This document shows positions 49,985-61,070 of a stretch of DNA of 64,000 nucleotides, piece after piece. Position numbers and translations under genes: made by a program. Position 1 is the first letter of the stretch. The number at the start of each line of letters is the position of its first letter. Source of the stretch: Stomorhina lunata. Its lineage: Eukaryota > Arthropoda > Insecta > Diptera > Rhiniidae. Location of the stretch: NCBI GenBank assembly GCA_933228675.1, contig OW121743.1, positions 108,371,468 through 108,435,467 of the forward strand, given 5' to 3'. The notes below the pieces were generated by a model. That model searched no databases, was not told where the DNA came from, and worked only from the letters and a program-made list of their open reading frames with translations.

Positions 49985-52745
49985 AAAATTTTTCTAGCAA
50001 AAATACAGTTTTTTATTGAAAATTTTCGTTACAAAATTTTCTATAAAAATATTTCATTATAAGTTTTAAAGACAATTTTCAATATAAAATTTTTTATAGA
50101 AAATTTTCCATATAAATTTTTTTATAGAAAATTTTCGATATAAAATTTTTTATATCCAATTTTCAATCTAAAATTTTGAATAGAAAATTTTTGATATACA
50201 ATTTTTTATATAAAATTTTCGATATACAATTTTTTGATATGAAATTTTCTAAGAAAAATTTTATATCGAAAATTTTTGATACAAAATTTTTATAGAAAGT
50301 TTTCGATATAAAAATTTCTATAGAAAATTTTGAATATAAAAATTTTTGTAGAAAAATTTCAATATAAACATGTTTATAGAAAATTTTCGATAAACAATTT
50401 TTTATAAAAAATTTTAGATATAAAATTTTTATAAAAAATTTTCGATAATACATTTTTTATAGAAAATTTTCGATAATAAATTTTTTATAGAAAATTTTCG
50501 ATAAACAATTTTTTATAGAAAATTTTCGAAAATACATTTTTTATAGAACATTTTCGATATAAAATTTTTTATAGAAAATTTTCGATATAAAATTTTTTAT
50601 AGAAAATTTTCGATATAAAATTTTTGATAGAAAATTTTCAATATAAAATTTGTTATAGAAAGTTTTCTATAATATATTTTTTTTTTAATAAAAATTTCTT
50701 TAATAGATAATTTTCGATAATGAATTTTTTATAGAAAATTTGCAATATAAATTTGTTTTTATAGAAAATTTTCGATATAACTTTTTTATAGAAAATTTTT
50801 GATATAATTTTTTTTTTTAAATTTGCGATATAAATTTTTCTTATAGAAAATTTTCGATATACAATTTTTTATAAAAAATTTTCGATTTACAATTTTTTAT
50901 AGAAAATTTTCGATATAATATAATTATAGAAAATTTTCGATAATAAATTTTTTTACGGAAAATTTTCGATTATAAATTTTTTATATAAAATTTTCGGAAA
51001 TACATTTTTTATAGAAAATTGCGATTATAAATTTTTTATAGAAAATTTTCGATAGTAAATTTTTTATAGGAAATTATCGATACAAAATTTTTTAGAGAAA
51101 ATTTTCTATACAAAATTTTTTATAGAAAATTTTCGAAAAAAAAATTTTTATAGAAAATTTTCGATACAAAATTTTTTATAGAAAATTTCGATACAAAATT
51201 TTCGATACAAAATTTTTTATAGAAAATTTTCGATACAAAATTTTTTATAGAATATTTTCGATACGAAATGTTTTATACAAAATTATCGATAATACATTTT
51301 TTATAGAAAAAATTCGATAATAAAATTTTTATAGAAAATTTTTGATAATAAAATTTTTTATAAAAAAAAATTTTTTACAGAAAGTTTTCAGATATAATTT
51401 TTTTTTATAGAAAATTTTTATCAACATTTTTCTATCAAATTTTCGATACAAAATTGTTTGTAGAAAATTTTCGAAACAAAATTTTTTATAGAAAATTTCC
51501 GTTTTTAAATTTGTAATAGCAAAATTTTCCATATAAAATTTTTTGTATAAACTTTTCGATATAAATATTTTTTTATAGAAAATTTTCGATACAAAATTTT
51601 TGTAGAAAATTTTCGTTATAAAATTTTTTTAAAATTAAAATTTTTTATATGAATTTAAAATGTTTTATATAAACTTCTTGATATAAATATTTTTTATAGA
51701 ACATTTTTGATATACATTTTTTATAGAAAATTTTCGATATAAAATTTTCGATATAAAATTTTTTATTGAAAATTTTCGATATAAAAATTTTTACAGAAAA
51801 TTTTCAATATAAAAATTTTTATAGAAAATTTTCGATATAAAATTTTTTATAAAAAATTTTCGATATAAAATTTCTTATAGAAAATTTTCGATATAAAATT
51901 TTTTATAAAAAATTTTAGATATAAAATTTTAATAGAAAATTTTCGATAATAAATTTTTATAGAAAATTTTCGTTAAAAAATTTTCGATTACAAATTTTGT
52001 ATAGAAAAATTTTTTATAGAAAATTTCCGATAATAAATTTTTTATCGAAAATTTTCGAGAGTAGATTTTTTATAGAAAATGTTCGATAATAAAATTTGTA
52101 TACAAAATTTTTGATAATTAATTTTTTATAGAAAATTTTCAATAATTTAATTATTTAGAAATTTTTTGATAATAAAATTTAAAAAAAAAAATTTTTGATA
52201 GTAAATTTTTGATTGAAAATTTTCAATATAAATTTTGTTTATTGAAAATTTGCGATAATAGCTTTTTTATAGAAAATTTGTGATATAAAAAATTTTCGAT
52301 AATAAATTTTTTATAGAAAATTGCGACACAAATTTTTTTATATAAAATTTTCGATATATTTTTTTAATAGAAAAGTTTTGACATGCAATATTTTATAGAA
52401 ACTTTTCGATATACAATTTTCTATAAAAAAAAATCGAATTAAAATTTTTTATAGAAAATTTTCGAAACAAATATTTTTATCGAAAAAACTTTGTATTGAA
52501 AATTTTCTAAGAAAAATTATATATCGAAAGTTTTCTAAGAAAAATTTTATAACAAAAATTTTCTAAGAAAAATTCTATATAAAAAATTTTCTAAGAAAAA
52601 TTTTATATAAAAAATTTTCTAAAAAAAATTTTGTTTCGAAAATTTTCTAAAAAAATTTTTTTTTCGATTTTTTTAAATGAAAAATTTGTGTGTAAAATTT
52701 TCGATATTATATTTTAAAAACAAAATTTTGATTTTAAAAATTTTA
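49985..52745. repeat. 2.7-kb 28-bp minisatellite, 'TTTTCGATATAAAATTTTTT' type
   Basis: About 95 diverged copies of TATAGAAAATTTTCGATATA plus AAATTTTT, a close relative of the 10340-14160 unit shortened by one base. Variants with GATAATAAATT and GATACAAAATT form local clusters. Minus-strand ORFs of 96 and 67 codons are repeat translations. Confidence 0.95.
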
Positions 52746-53744
52746 AATTTTTGCAAATAATGGTCATCCTACTTGTACTATATACTCTTATAGTTAAAAG
52801 TATAAATACATTTATAGGTTTGTTAATTTCAAACAACACATGTCCATTAAATAAATGGTTGTATTAATAATAAACAGAATAAATATAAAATAAAACCGAA
52901 AACAAATAAATGACTCCCAATAAAAATGACATAAAAATTGATTTTCTGTTAAATACAAAAACATTAAAATTTGTACTCTGATTTCCTACAAACGAAAAAT
53001 ACTCATGTGTAGATTAATATAAATATGTATGTATTTTTTATTGGCACTAACTATTTAGTTAGTTAATACAAGCAACTATTTAAATATTCACACAAATTTT
53101 TTTTAATTTTTCATTTAATATCGTCAGTCGTTGGTTTGGTTACCTGGCGAGTGGAAAATGGAAATGCAATTTCGTAAATTGTTTTTTTAATGCCATTGAC
53201 TGAGTAAATGATTATAAATATGTTTGTGCTCATACAAATACGTATGTATTAATGTTGCAAGCGGTTGTAATTTGTTGTATTGAAAATAGTTTTCAAAATT
53301 TATAGCCCATTTGTAGTTAAAGCTGTGGCACCCATTGATGTCGCTTTATTAATGAACAATTTTATTTTTGGGCGTCTAAAGAGGTAATTACTAATTTAAT
53401 GCTTCATATGCATTAAATTATATATTTGTTTAGGAGTCTATGAATTTGTTGAAAATTTGAACACTTTATTGACTTTTACAATTAAAATGTAAGAAAAATT
53501 TTTAATTGCATAAACAATCAAATAATACTTTTTTTTGCTAATTACATTAAATATTTGTTTAAAAATCTGGTACAGCAATAAACAAAAAATATGTTATCTA
53601 AAAAATTTTTTTTTAAAAAATTTAAATAGAAATATTAAAAATATTAAAAATTTAACCCTGACAATTTGATACCCATCAAATGTGGACTAATTCTTCTTAA
53701 ATTTTAATTCTCTAATCATCAATTTTTTTGTCTTACATTTCTTT
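52746..53744. other. Noncoding spacer
   Basis: AT-rich DNA without a recognisable feature. Confidence 0.5.
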
Positions 53745-53970
53745 TATAAAATTTTCAGTTTAAAATTTTTTTGTGTAAAATTTTCAGTTGAAAATTTTTT
53801 GTGTAAAATTTTTAGTTGAAAATTTTTTGTATAAAATTTTCAGTTGAACATTTTTTGTGTAAAATTTTCAGTTAAAATTTTTTGTGTAAAATTTTCATTC
53901 GAAAATTTTTATAAAAAAATTTTAGTCGAAATTTGTTTTAAAAAGTTTTTTTAATTAAATTTTTTTAAAT
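53745..53970. repeat. 28-bp minisatellite, 'TTTTCAGTTGAAAATTTTTT' type
   Basis: About seven copies of AAAATTTTCAGTTGAAAATT plus TTTTGTGT. The sequence then runs into a decayed Penelope-like fragment at 53985. Confidence 0.88.
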
Positions 53971-53984
53971 AGGTAATAATTTAA

Positions 53985-54060
53985 GGTTTTCGATCTGAAG
54001 ATAGGCCATCATCTTCACCGACCATCGAAACTCGTCAAGGAATAAAGGGCAAATAAATTT
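53985..54060 (+). mobile_element. Decayed Penelope-like fragment with hammerhead relic
   Basis: AAGGTTTTCGATCTG, a disrupted core (ATCATCTTCACCGACCATC), GAAACTCGTC and AAGGAATAAAGGG follow the order seen in the intact hammerhead copy. CTGATGA is lost, so it should be inactive. Confidence 0.5.
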
Positions 54061-54413
54061 TATTTTTAATACATGTTAACTATCGCATATTTACATTAAT
54101 ACATATTTACTATTTTTTATACAATTTCTCTAGCATAATTTTAAGTTAAACATTTGTCCAAACAATATTCGGTCGAACATTTTTCTCTGAAAGATTTTAC
54201 TTAGAAACTGTTAAAATATTTTTGCAAATTCAAATAAGAATAGATTTCATTCGAAATATTTCTTATAGAATAATCCGTTGGGCCAAATATGAATCGATAA
54301 TCGGGAGATTTAGATTATCGATTTATGTTTTCACAAAATATGTTATATCTAAGCAGGGTGTTTTAGATTTTCTTGAAATTTCAGTTACTTTTGACAGTTA
54401 GTCTTATATAATC
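54061..54413. other. Left flank of the Transib insertion
   Basis: AT-rich DNA. The last bases, ATCAGGCG, are the left half of the FR6-like target (ATCAGG-AGTAGGCAG in the other copies). Further left, similarity to FR6 upstream sequence is weak. Confidence 0.5.
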
Positions 54414-54418
54414 AGGCG
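54414..54418 (+). other. 5-bp target-site duplication, left
   Basis: AGGCG sits immediately before CACAGTG and is repeated at 59949-59953. A GC-rich 5-base duplication is the known signature of Transib insertion. Confidence 0.93.
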
Positions 54419-55787
54419 CACAGTGGTTTACGGACGCTTTTTTTTGGAAATAATTCTTTAACTTTTGAACGACTGGAGATATTTGAATGAAATTTGACAT
54501 GGTGATAGTCAAGGAGTATTCGAGTTGGTTTTTAAAAGCACTGGTCCATGAGGGGTCGGGAGAGTGATTGATGGACCTTCAAAGTTGGTCACCTCGGGTG
54601 TTCGACTTTTTTAAAAATTCGCCAAAAATCCATTTATGTATGGATTGAAAAGAAATTTTAAACTTAAGTTGTCCTTGAGAAGATCTACAAAAAATACGCT
54701 TAAATGTGTAGGTTATCTCCTTTGGATTTCGAGATATTTGGGTAAAAAGGAATTTTTAGGTTGATTTTTTACCTCTTTTTTTAAGCTTTTTTTGATCTGG
54801 TGGACGCATCTGAGGACCAAAAATTTTTTAAGAATATTCTTTAAATTTGTAATAAAATTCTGAATAATTTTTGTGCAAGTTAGTTATAGAAATCTTCTTT
54901 TGTTTAAAAGTTAAAAATATTCAAAGTTGAAACTTACAAAAAATTTCGCTTTTTTTTTAGTTTTTCCCCAAAAGATAGCTATATTTTTTCACTAATAAAA
55001 AAATATTTTCTTGAGAAACATAAAAAGATTTTTAAAGTTTTTAAAAGAAAACATAATGAGAATGCGTATAAAACAAATTTCTTGCTAATTGGACTTTTGG
55101 TCCTCGCACATGTCCTCTCCAAAAAATGGCAATTTGTAAAAAAAAAAATTAGTTTAAACAAAAATTTCTCAAAAGGCAAAGCACCGATTTGAAAAAAATT
55201 ATAATGTTCATATTTTCCAATATATCTGTTATTGATTAGAAAAGTTTTTTCTGAAACGCGCTGCAAATAGAGACAGTGTTGCCATATTTGTAAAAAAACT
55301 CATTTTTTGAAACACCTTTTTCCCCAGTTGGGAATTGGGGAATTTTTAAGTTAAAATTGGGAATTTTTTTTAGTCTATTGCTTTTACATCTTATTGGTCT
55401 ACATTATTACAAAATTTCATTGTAATATCTTTATCCATGTCATTTCCACAGAATATCAAAGATTAAAAATATTTTCCTTAAAAAAGCAGAAAAACAATTT
55501 TTTTTTGTTTTACGATACAAAGTGTAAAAAAAGTAACGCACTTAAAAAAAACTTTTACTTAGTGCTAATCTCCTAGTCTTTCCCGATCTAATGATACTAA
55601 ACATGTATATAAAGCATTAATACCGAGTCTTAAAAAACTCTGAAAAGTTTGGCCCCCGTAGCATTTTTACACTGTTTATTTAAATATAAGTGATGAATTT
55701 GTGCATATAAAGTTAATTATCATACTCAAATATTTCACTATTTTTAAGATGACAATGATCCTTCGCTAATAAACAAATATTTTCTTC
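54419..55787 (+). repeat. Transib left terminal inverted repeat (~1.36 kb)
   Basis: It matches 58588-59948 in inverted orientation almost to the base. Early differences include TTTAAC against TGTAAC, GTGATAG against GTGGTAG and ATTCGAG against ATTTGAG. The conceptual 95- and 60-codon frames within both arms differ by single residues only. Similarity fades about 40-50 bases inside GATGACAATGATCCTTCG. The ORFs in the arms are probably not genes. Confidence 0.93.
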
Positions 55788-56206
55788 AAAAAGATATAAA
55801 TAGTTTTTTATTTTTTTAAAGAAAACATTATAAGAATGACTTAAAAAAATTTTATTCGATTTTGCCTTTTGTTCCAAGCTAAAAAATAAAATTTTAGTAA
55901 AAGATTCTAAATAAGTAAGTACGAGTAAGGCACCGATTTTGATAACAGTGTAAAGGTAATATATCCATAATTTGTAGCAAAAGTTTAATTAGAAGAGTAC
56001 TTTTATAGTAACAGTGTGACAATTTATTTAAAATAAGATTTAAAGGCATTTTTCCGGTATTTAAAATTGGTGTATTTGAAAAAATTGCAAAATTATGTTA
56101 AGGTTATAAAATGTTTTTTAATGTGAAAGTTAATGCAATAGGTAAAAATTGTTACAACTTGGGTTTTTCATAATGGTCAGAAAGGATATGGTTACTCACC
56201 TCCATA

Positions 56207-56390
56207 CAGGTAGGTTTTACGAGACGCACATATTGGTTGAGTTATATATGCACCTATTTTTAGAGGTAAAAAATACATTAATTCATTGATTTCTTTATTA
56301 TTCTTTGGATACAGGTATATATAAAAAATGTTTTTTTTTAATATAAAAAAGAAAGTTTTAAATGTAACTGCTATTAACAGTTAAAACATC
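56207..56390 (+). promoter_or_regulatory. Possible leader signals of the transposase gene
   Basis: TATATATAAAA at 56316-56326 could be a TATA box 65-75 bases before the ATG. Alternatively CAG|GTAGGT at 56207-56212 is a good splice donor, and TGCTATTAACAG ending at 56380 a plausible acceptor, giving a 5'-UTR intron. The two readings compete, and the sequence alone does not decide. Confidence 0.3.
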
Positions 56391-58427
56391 ATGGCTATAA
56401 CATTGGAATTTAAAGTGTTGTGCGATATTCTTTTTGAACTACCAAGCAGTTCGAGAGCAGAAAAAATTAAAATAATCATGCGATATGCTAAAAGTCAAAC
56501 TAACTCCATGATTCTCAATAGTGAGGAAGACAAAGTCGTAAAATTTGTAAAGTTATTTGAACTTAAAATTAAGTCGGTTAATTACTGTTTAAAAAGATTT
56601 GAATCTAAATTTAAAGACTGGCTGAAGGACTCAATTGAGCTTAAAACTTCTGGTGCTGGAGCCCCTCTAAAAAACTATGATGATCTCGGAGAAAGATCTA
56701 AAAAGATGCGATTATCCGAAGTTCTTTCTACTCATTCGGATACTGAAATCAAAGATTCCTTTAAGGAAGTGCTCAAACGAAATAATCAACCAGCTGAAGC
56801 TAAACAAATAGCAGATATTCTCCCAGAGGCTTCTCCTAAACGTCTTAAGCGAATTATTAAGAGTATACCAACTCCTTCTTCTCAATCAGAATTTTCGGAG
56901 GAAGAAGCACTTGCTCTTATGCTCGAGTTGAAATTGAGTAAAAATAAATATATTAAACTCTGTAAGGCATTACGAGACAAAGGACACTCAATTTTACCAG
57001 GATATAATGCGTTATTAAAAACCAAAAAAAACTTAATACCAACAAACGTGATAGGAGACGAAAGTGCATCTGTGGATTTATCAAAATTATTGGAAAATAC
57101 GGCATCAAGGCTGATATCTACTACATTGTCTGAAGAAGAAGCCAAGAAACTTGACAACAAGGACTTAACTTTAATATGTAAATGGGGATGTGACGGTTTA
57201 TCTGGATTACCGGAATACAAACAATCAACATCTCATCAGAACACAAATGACTACAGAAGCGTTTTTATGGCATCCCTAGTACCACTAAGATTAAGAAAGA
57301 ATCGTTCTGAACCATCCACATCAAAAGAGCGTACTGAATATGTGTGGGTTAACACATCTCCAGGATCAAAGGCATTTTGCAGACCGATCAGATTCGAATA
57401 TTTAAAAGAAAATGCAGCAAGCACAAAAAATTGGGTTGATGATATCAAATATTCAATAGACAATTTGAGTCCAGTCTGCATAGACATACATGGATATTTG
57501 ATTAATGTAAATTTTGAGCTTCAATTGACAATGATAGATGGAAAAGTAAGCAACGCTATAACGGAAACCCATTCAACTTGGAAATGCTCATTATGCGGAA
57601 AGAAGAAATCGGAATTTCTACAAACTTCAGAAGATGCATCAGCTAGTACTGCAATTAATCAAGAGGTTCTGGAATTTGGTATATCGCCCCTACATGCACG
57701 TATCCGATTTTTAGAATTTATGCTACATATAGCATATGATCTGAAATATAGGAATATACCTGATAATCAGCTAAAATCCGTGAGAAATAATAAGGAACTG
57801 ATTGAAATGAGATCCAGTGAAAAAAAAAGGATTCAGGAAGAATTCAAAACTATGACGGGTCTAAACATAGACAAACCACTTGTAGGATATGGCAGTACAA
57901 ACGATGGTAATACGGCCAGGCGATTCTTTGAAAATTATGAAACAACTTCAAAGATTACTGGAATTGATGAGGAAGTTCTTCGTAAATGTTACGTAATATT
58001 ATCGGCAATAAATAGCAAATATCAAATAAATGCTGAAAAATTTCATTGCTATGCCCTCAACGCGTTAACTCGTATACGACATTTGTATCACTGGAAAGAA
58101 ATTACACCAACAGTTCATAAAGTCCTTCAACATGGTCGTGAAATAATTGAATCAAATCTTCTCCCACTTGGTGAACTGACAGAAGAGGCCCAGGAAGCGC
58201 GGAATTCAGATTTCAAGTATATCCAACTATTTAATACCAGAAAATGCTCAAGAAAATCGCAAAATCAGGATCTAATAAATTATCTCTTGTTGTCTTCTGA
58301 TCCTGCTCTATCAACGATAAGAAAGAAATGGTGGAGCAGTTATACAAAAACTTCTGAAAACGAACACCTAGAAGAGGTTCTTGATATAATAGATTGTACT
58401 GATTATTTTACTGAAAATAAAAATTAA
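56391..58427 (+). CDS. Transib (RAG1-related) transposase, 678 aa
   Basis: Cuts and pastes the surrounding element, acting in the nucleus on its CACAGTG ends by an RNase H-like DDE mechanism with hairpin chemistry related to RAG1. Residues 1-150 are the poorly conserved N-terminal part; a basic stretch (SKKMR, 103-107) follows GAP at 90-92, where relatives often carry GRP. The catalytic core is complete. D268 lies in KWGCDGLSG, D383 in MIDGKV and E602 in EEAQEARN. The probable zinc site is C399 and C402 (CSLC) with H576 and H581 (HKVLQH), which by my alignment from memory correspond to RAG1 C727, C730, H937 and H942. The start is fixed by an in-frame TAA at 56382-56384. Length matches the family (about 650-700). 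No frameshift or stop is seen. No RAG2-like partner is encoded. Confidence 0.95.
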   Translation: MAITLEFKVLCDILFELPSSSRAEKIKIIMRYAKSQTNSMILNSEEDKVVKFVKLFELKIKSVNYCLKRFESKFKDWLKDSIELKTSGAGAPLKNYDDLGERSKKMRLSEVLSTHSDTEIKDSFKEVLKRNNQPAEAKQIADILPEASPKRLKRIIKSIPTPSSQSEFSEEEALALMLELKLSKNKYIKLCKALRDKGHSILPGYNALLKTKKNLIPTNVIGDESASVDLSKLLENTASRLISTTLSEEEAKKLDNKDLTLICKWGCDGLSGLPEYKQSTSHQNTNDYRSVFMASLVPLRLRKNRSEPSTSKERTEYVWVNTSPGSKAFCRPIRFEYLKENAASTKNWVDDIKYSIDNLSPVCIDIHGYLINVNFELQLTMIDGKVSNAITETHSTWKCSLCGKKKSEFLQTSEDASASTAINQEVLEFGISPLHARIRFLEFMLHIAYDLKYRNIPDNQLKSVRNNKELIEMRSSEKKRIQEEFKTMTGLNIDKPLVGYGSTNDGNTARRFFENYETTSKITGIDEEVLRKCYVILSAINSKYQINAEKFHCYALNALTRIRHLYHWKEITPTVHKVLQHGREIIESNLLPLGELTEEAQEARNSDFKYIQLFNTRKCSRKSQNQDLINYLLLSSDPALSTIRKKWWSSYTKTSENEHLEEVLDIIDCTDYFTENKN

Positions 58428-58455
58428 GTAAATAACTACTTTTATATAAATATGT

Positions 58456-58501
58456 AATAAAAACTGTAAGTTTAAACTTTAACTACAAATACTTCAATAA
58501 A
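58456..58501 (+). terminator. Polyadenylation signals of the transposase gene
   Basis: Two AATAAA hexamers, at 58456-58461 and 58496-58501, lie 29 and 69 bases after the stop codon and before the right inverted repeat. This suggests the transcript ends inside the element. Confidence 0.6.
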
Positions 58502-58587
58502 ATGTATTTCACCTTTTAATATAAGTACAAATTATTTACATTTTGATATTTCATAAATCCTCATGATATTTTCTTTAAAAAAATAAA

Positions 58588-59948
58588 AAAATATTTGTTT
58601 GTTATCGAAGGATCATTGTCATCTTATAGTGAAATATTTGAGTATGATTATTAATTTTATATGCACAAATTCATCACTTATATTTAAATAAACAGTGTAA
58701 AAATGCTACGGGGGCCAAAGTTTTCAGAGTTTTTTAAGACTCGGTATTAATGCTTTATATACATGTTTAGTATCATTAGATCGGGAAAGACTAGGAGATT
58801 AGCACTAAGTAAAAGTTTTTTTTAAGTGCGTTACTTTTTTTACACTTTGTATCGTAAAACAAAAAAAAATTGTTTTTCTGCTTTTTTAAGGAAAATATTT
58901 TTAATCTTTGATATTCTGTGGAAATGACATGGATAAAGATATTACAATGAAATTTTGTAGTAATGTAGACCAATAAGATGTAAAAGCAATAGACTAAAAA
59001 AAATTCCCAATTTTAACTTAAAAATTCCCCAATTCCCAACTGGGGAAAAAGGTGTTTCAAAAAATGAGTTTTTTTACAAATATGGCAACACTGTCTCTAT
59101 TTGCAGCGCGTTTCAGAAAAAACTTTTCTAATCAATAACAGATATATTGGAAAATATGAACATTATAATTTTTTTCAAATCGGTGCTTTGCCTTTTGAGA
59201 AATTTTTGTTTAAACTAATTTTTTTTTTTACAAATTGCCATTTTTTGGAGAGGACATGTGCGAGGACCAAAAGTCCAATTAGCAAGAAATTTGTTTTATA
59301 CGCATTCTCATTATGTTTTCTTTTAAAAACTTTAAAAATCTTTTTATGTTTCTTAAGAAAATATTTTTTTATTAGTGAAAAAATATAGCTATCTTTTGGG
59401 GAAAAACTAAAAAAAAAGCGAAATTTTTTGTAAGTTTCAACTTTGAATATTTTTAACTTTTAAACAAAAGAAGATTTCTATAACTAACTTGCACAAAAAT
59501 TATTCAGAATTTTATTACAAATTTAAAGAATATTCTTAAAAAATTTTTGGTCCTCAGATGCGTCCACCAGATCAAAAAAAGCTTAAAAAAAGAGGTAAAA
59601 AATCAACCTAAAAATTCCTTTTTACCCAAATATCTCGAAATCCAAAGGAGATAACCTACACATTTAAGCATATTTTTTGTAGATCTTCTCAAGGACAACT
59701 TAAGTTTAAAATTTCTTTTCAATCCATACATAAATGGATTTTTGGCGAATTTTTAAAAAAGTCGAACACCCGAGGTGACCAACTTTGAAGGTCCATCAAT
59801 CACTCTCCCGACCCCTCATGGACCAGTGCTTTTAAAAACCAACTCAAATACTCCTTGACTACCACCATGTCAAATTTCATTCAAATATCTCCAGTCGTTC
59901 AAAAGTTACAGAATTATTTCCAAAAAAAAGCGTCCGTAAACCACTGTG
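58588..59948 (-). repeat. Transib right terminal inverted repeat (~1.36 kb)
   Basis: Inverted copy of 54419-55787, ending GCGTCCGTAAACCACTGTG. It differs by a handful of substitutions and small indels, for example CACTATAAGATG against CACTATTTTTAAGATG near the inner end. Confidence 0.93.
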
Positions 59949-60295
59949 AGGCGTAGGCAGGCCATACCACCAGAAGCCGAAGAATTTTTGTAATTTTCGT
60001 AAATACCACAATCTTTAATAAAACTCGTGAAAATGAGTATTAAAATCAATCAGTTTAAATATGGATGTTAACAGAGTTGGTTGGTGCCGCTTTGTTAAAG
60101 AAAAGACAGAAACAAAATAGGCAAGAAAAAAATCAAAATCCAATTTATAGCAACAAAATAAATGGTTCGAGAGAACAAATAATAATCTCAACATTGTGGC
60201 CACGACGCTATTAGTTTAGTAAACATTGGGAATATTTTTCAAAACAAAAATAAATTCTTATATGAAACAATTTTAGATTTTTATATTTTTTCGAC
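59949..60295 (+). repeat. Dispersed repeat FR6, copy 3 (Transib target), with right 5-bp duplication
   Basis: The first five bases, AGGCG, are the right target-site duplication. The following TAGGCAGGCC, GAGTTGGTTGGTGCCGCTTT, AATCCAATTTATAGCAACAA and TGTGGCCACGACGCTATTAG match FR6 at 33354-33715 at roughly 85-90 percent by eye. It again leads into the 30-bp minisatellite. The transposon therefore split a copy of FR6 near its left boundary. Confidence 0.88.
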
Positions 60296-61070
60296 ATTTT
60301 CGATCCAAACATTTTTTTTAGAAAAATTTTTAATAAAAATATTTTTCTTTGGAAATTTTTTCGATAAAAATATTTTTCATTTGAAATTTTTTGATAAAAA
60401 GGTTTTCTATAAAAAAATTTTTGACAACAAGATTTAAAAAAAATAACATAATTGTCGAGATGAATCGAGGTGAATATTATTAAAAAAGAAAGATCATTTG
60501 CATTTAGTCTTGATCTGTTACATTTATTTATTTATAACCAATAACCAAAAGATTTTCTAGAGAAAAATTTTAGATAGAAACATTTTTTATCAAAAAATTT
60601 TTCTCAAAAAATAACATTTGATTATTTGCATTTGAAATCAATAACTATAACAGATCGAGATCAAATGCAAATAATCTTTCTTTTTAAAAAATTTCTATAG
60701 AAAAATTTTTGATAAAAAAATTTTATATTGAAAATTTTTTATCAAAAATGTATCTATAGACAATTTTTTGATAAAAATGATATATCCTAATATTTCTATT
60801 AATTCAATATAAAGTTGGAGTAATTAATTCTTAAAAAAAACTTCGATAGAAAAATTTTTGATAAAAAAATTTTCTACAGAAAAATTTTTGATAAAAAAAT
60901 TTTCTATAGAAAAATTTTTGATAAAAAATTTTATATAGAAAAATTTTTGATAAAAAAATTTTCTATAGAAAAATTTTTGATAAAAAAATTTTCTATAGAA
61001 AAATTTTTGATAAAAAAATTTTCTATAGAAAAATTTTTGATAAAAAAATTTTCTATAGAAAAATTTTTGA
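60296..61070. repeat. 30-bp minisatellite, block D, with an internal inverted repeat
   Basis: Diverged units at 60296-60440 and 60535-60605 and homogeneous units at 60845-61070. In between, AAAGAAAGATCATTTGCATT with CTTGATCTGTTAC (about 60485-60520) is mirrored by GTTATAGTTATT-side text ending AAATGCAAATAATCTTTCTT (60640-60685), an imperfect foldback. Confidence 0.85.

Larger units (their letters stand above)
54419..59948 (+). mobile_element. Complete Transib DNA transposon, 5.5 kb
   Basis: Both ends start with CACAGTGGTTTACGGACGC, followed by a T run. The first seven bases equal the consensus heptamer of vertebrate V(D)J recombination signals. Between about 1.36-kb inverted repeats lie a 5' leader (55788-56390), one long transposase ORF (56391-58427) and a short 3' region. 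Perfect AGGCG duplications flank the element. Known Transib elements share this 5-bp duplication, CAC-starting ends and a RAG1-like transposase. The length of the inverted repeats is unusual. Intact ends, an intact ORF and nearly identical arms suggest a recent insertion that may be autonomous. Confidence 0.95.

Noticed and set aside
54432..54450. Full recombination signal (12-base spacer plus nonamer) at the Transib end
   Set aside because: A T run does start 12 bases after the heptamer, but it is in the wrong orientation for an ACAAAAACC-type nonamer; only the heptamer resemblance is supported.
54979..55266. 95-codon ORF in the left Transib arm and its twin at 59101-59388 (also 60-codon frames at 55394 and 58791)
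   Set aside because: Their conservation is explained by the two inverted-repeat arms being nearly identical DNA; composition is low-complexity (F, K, L) and no domain is seen.
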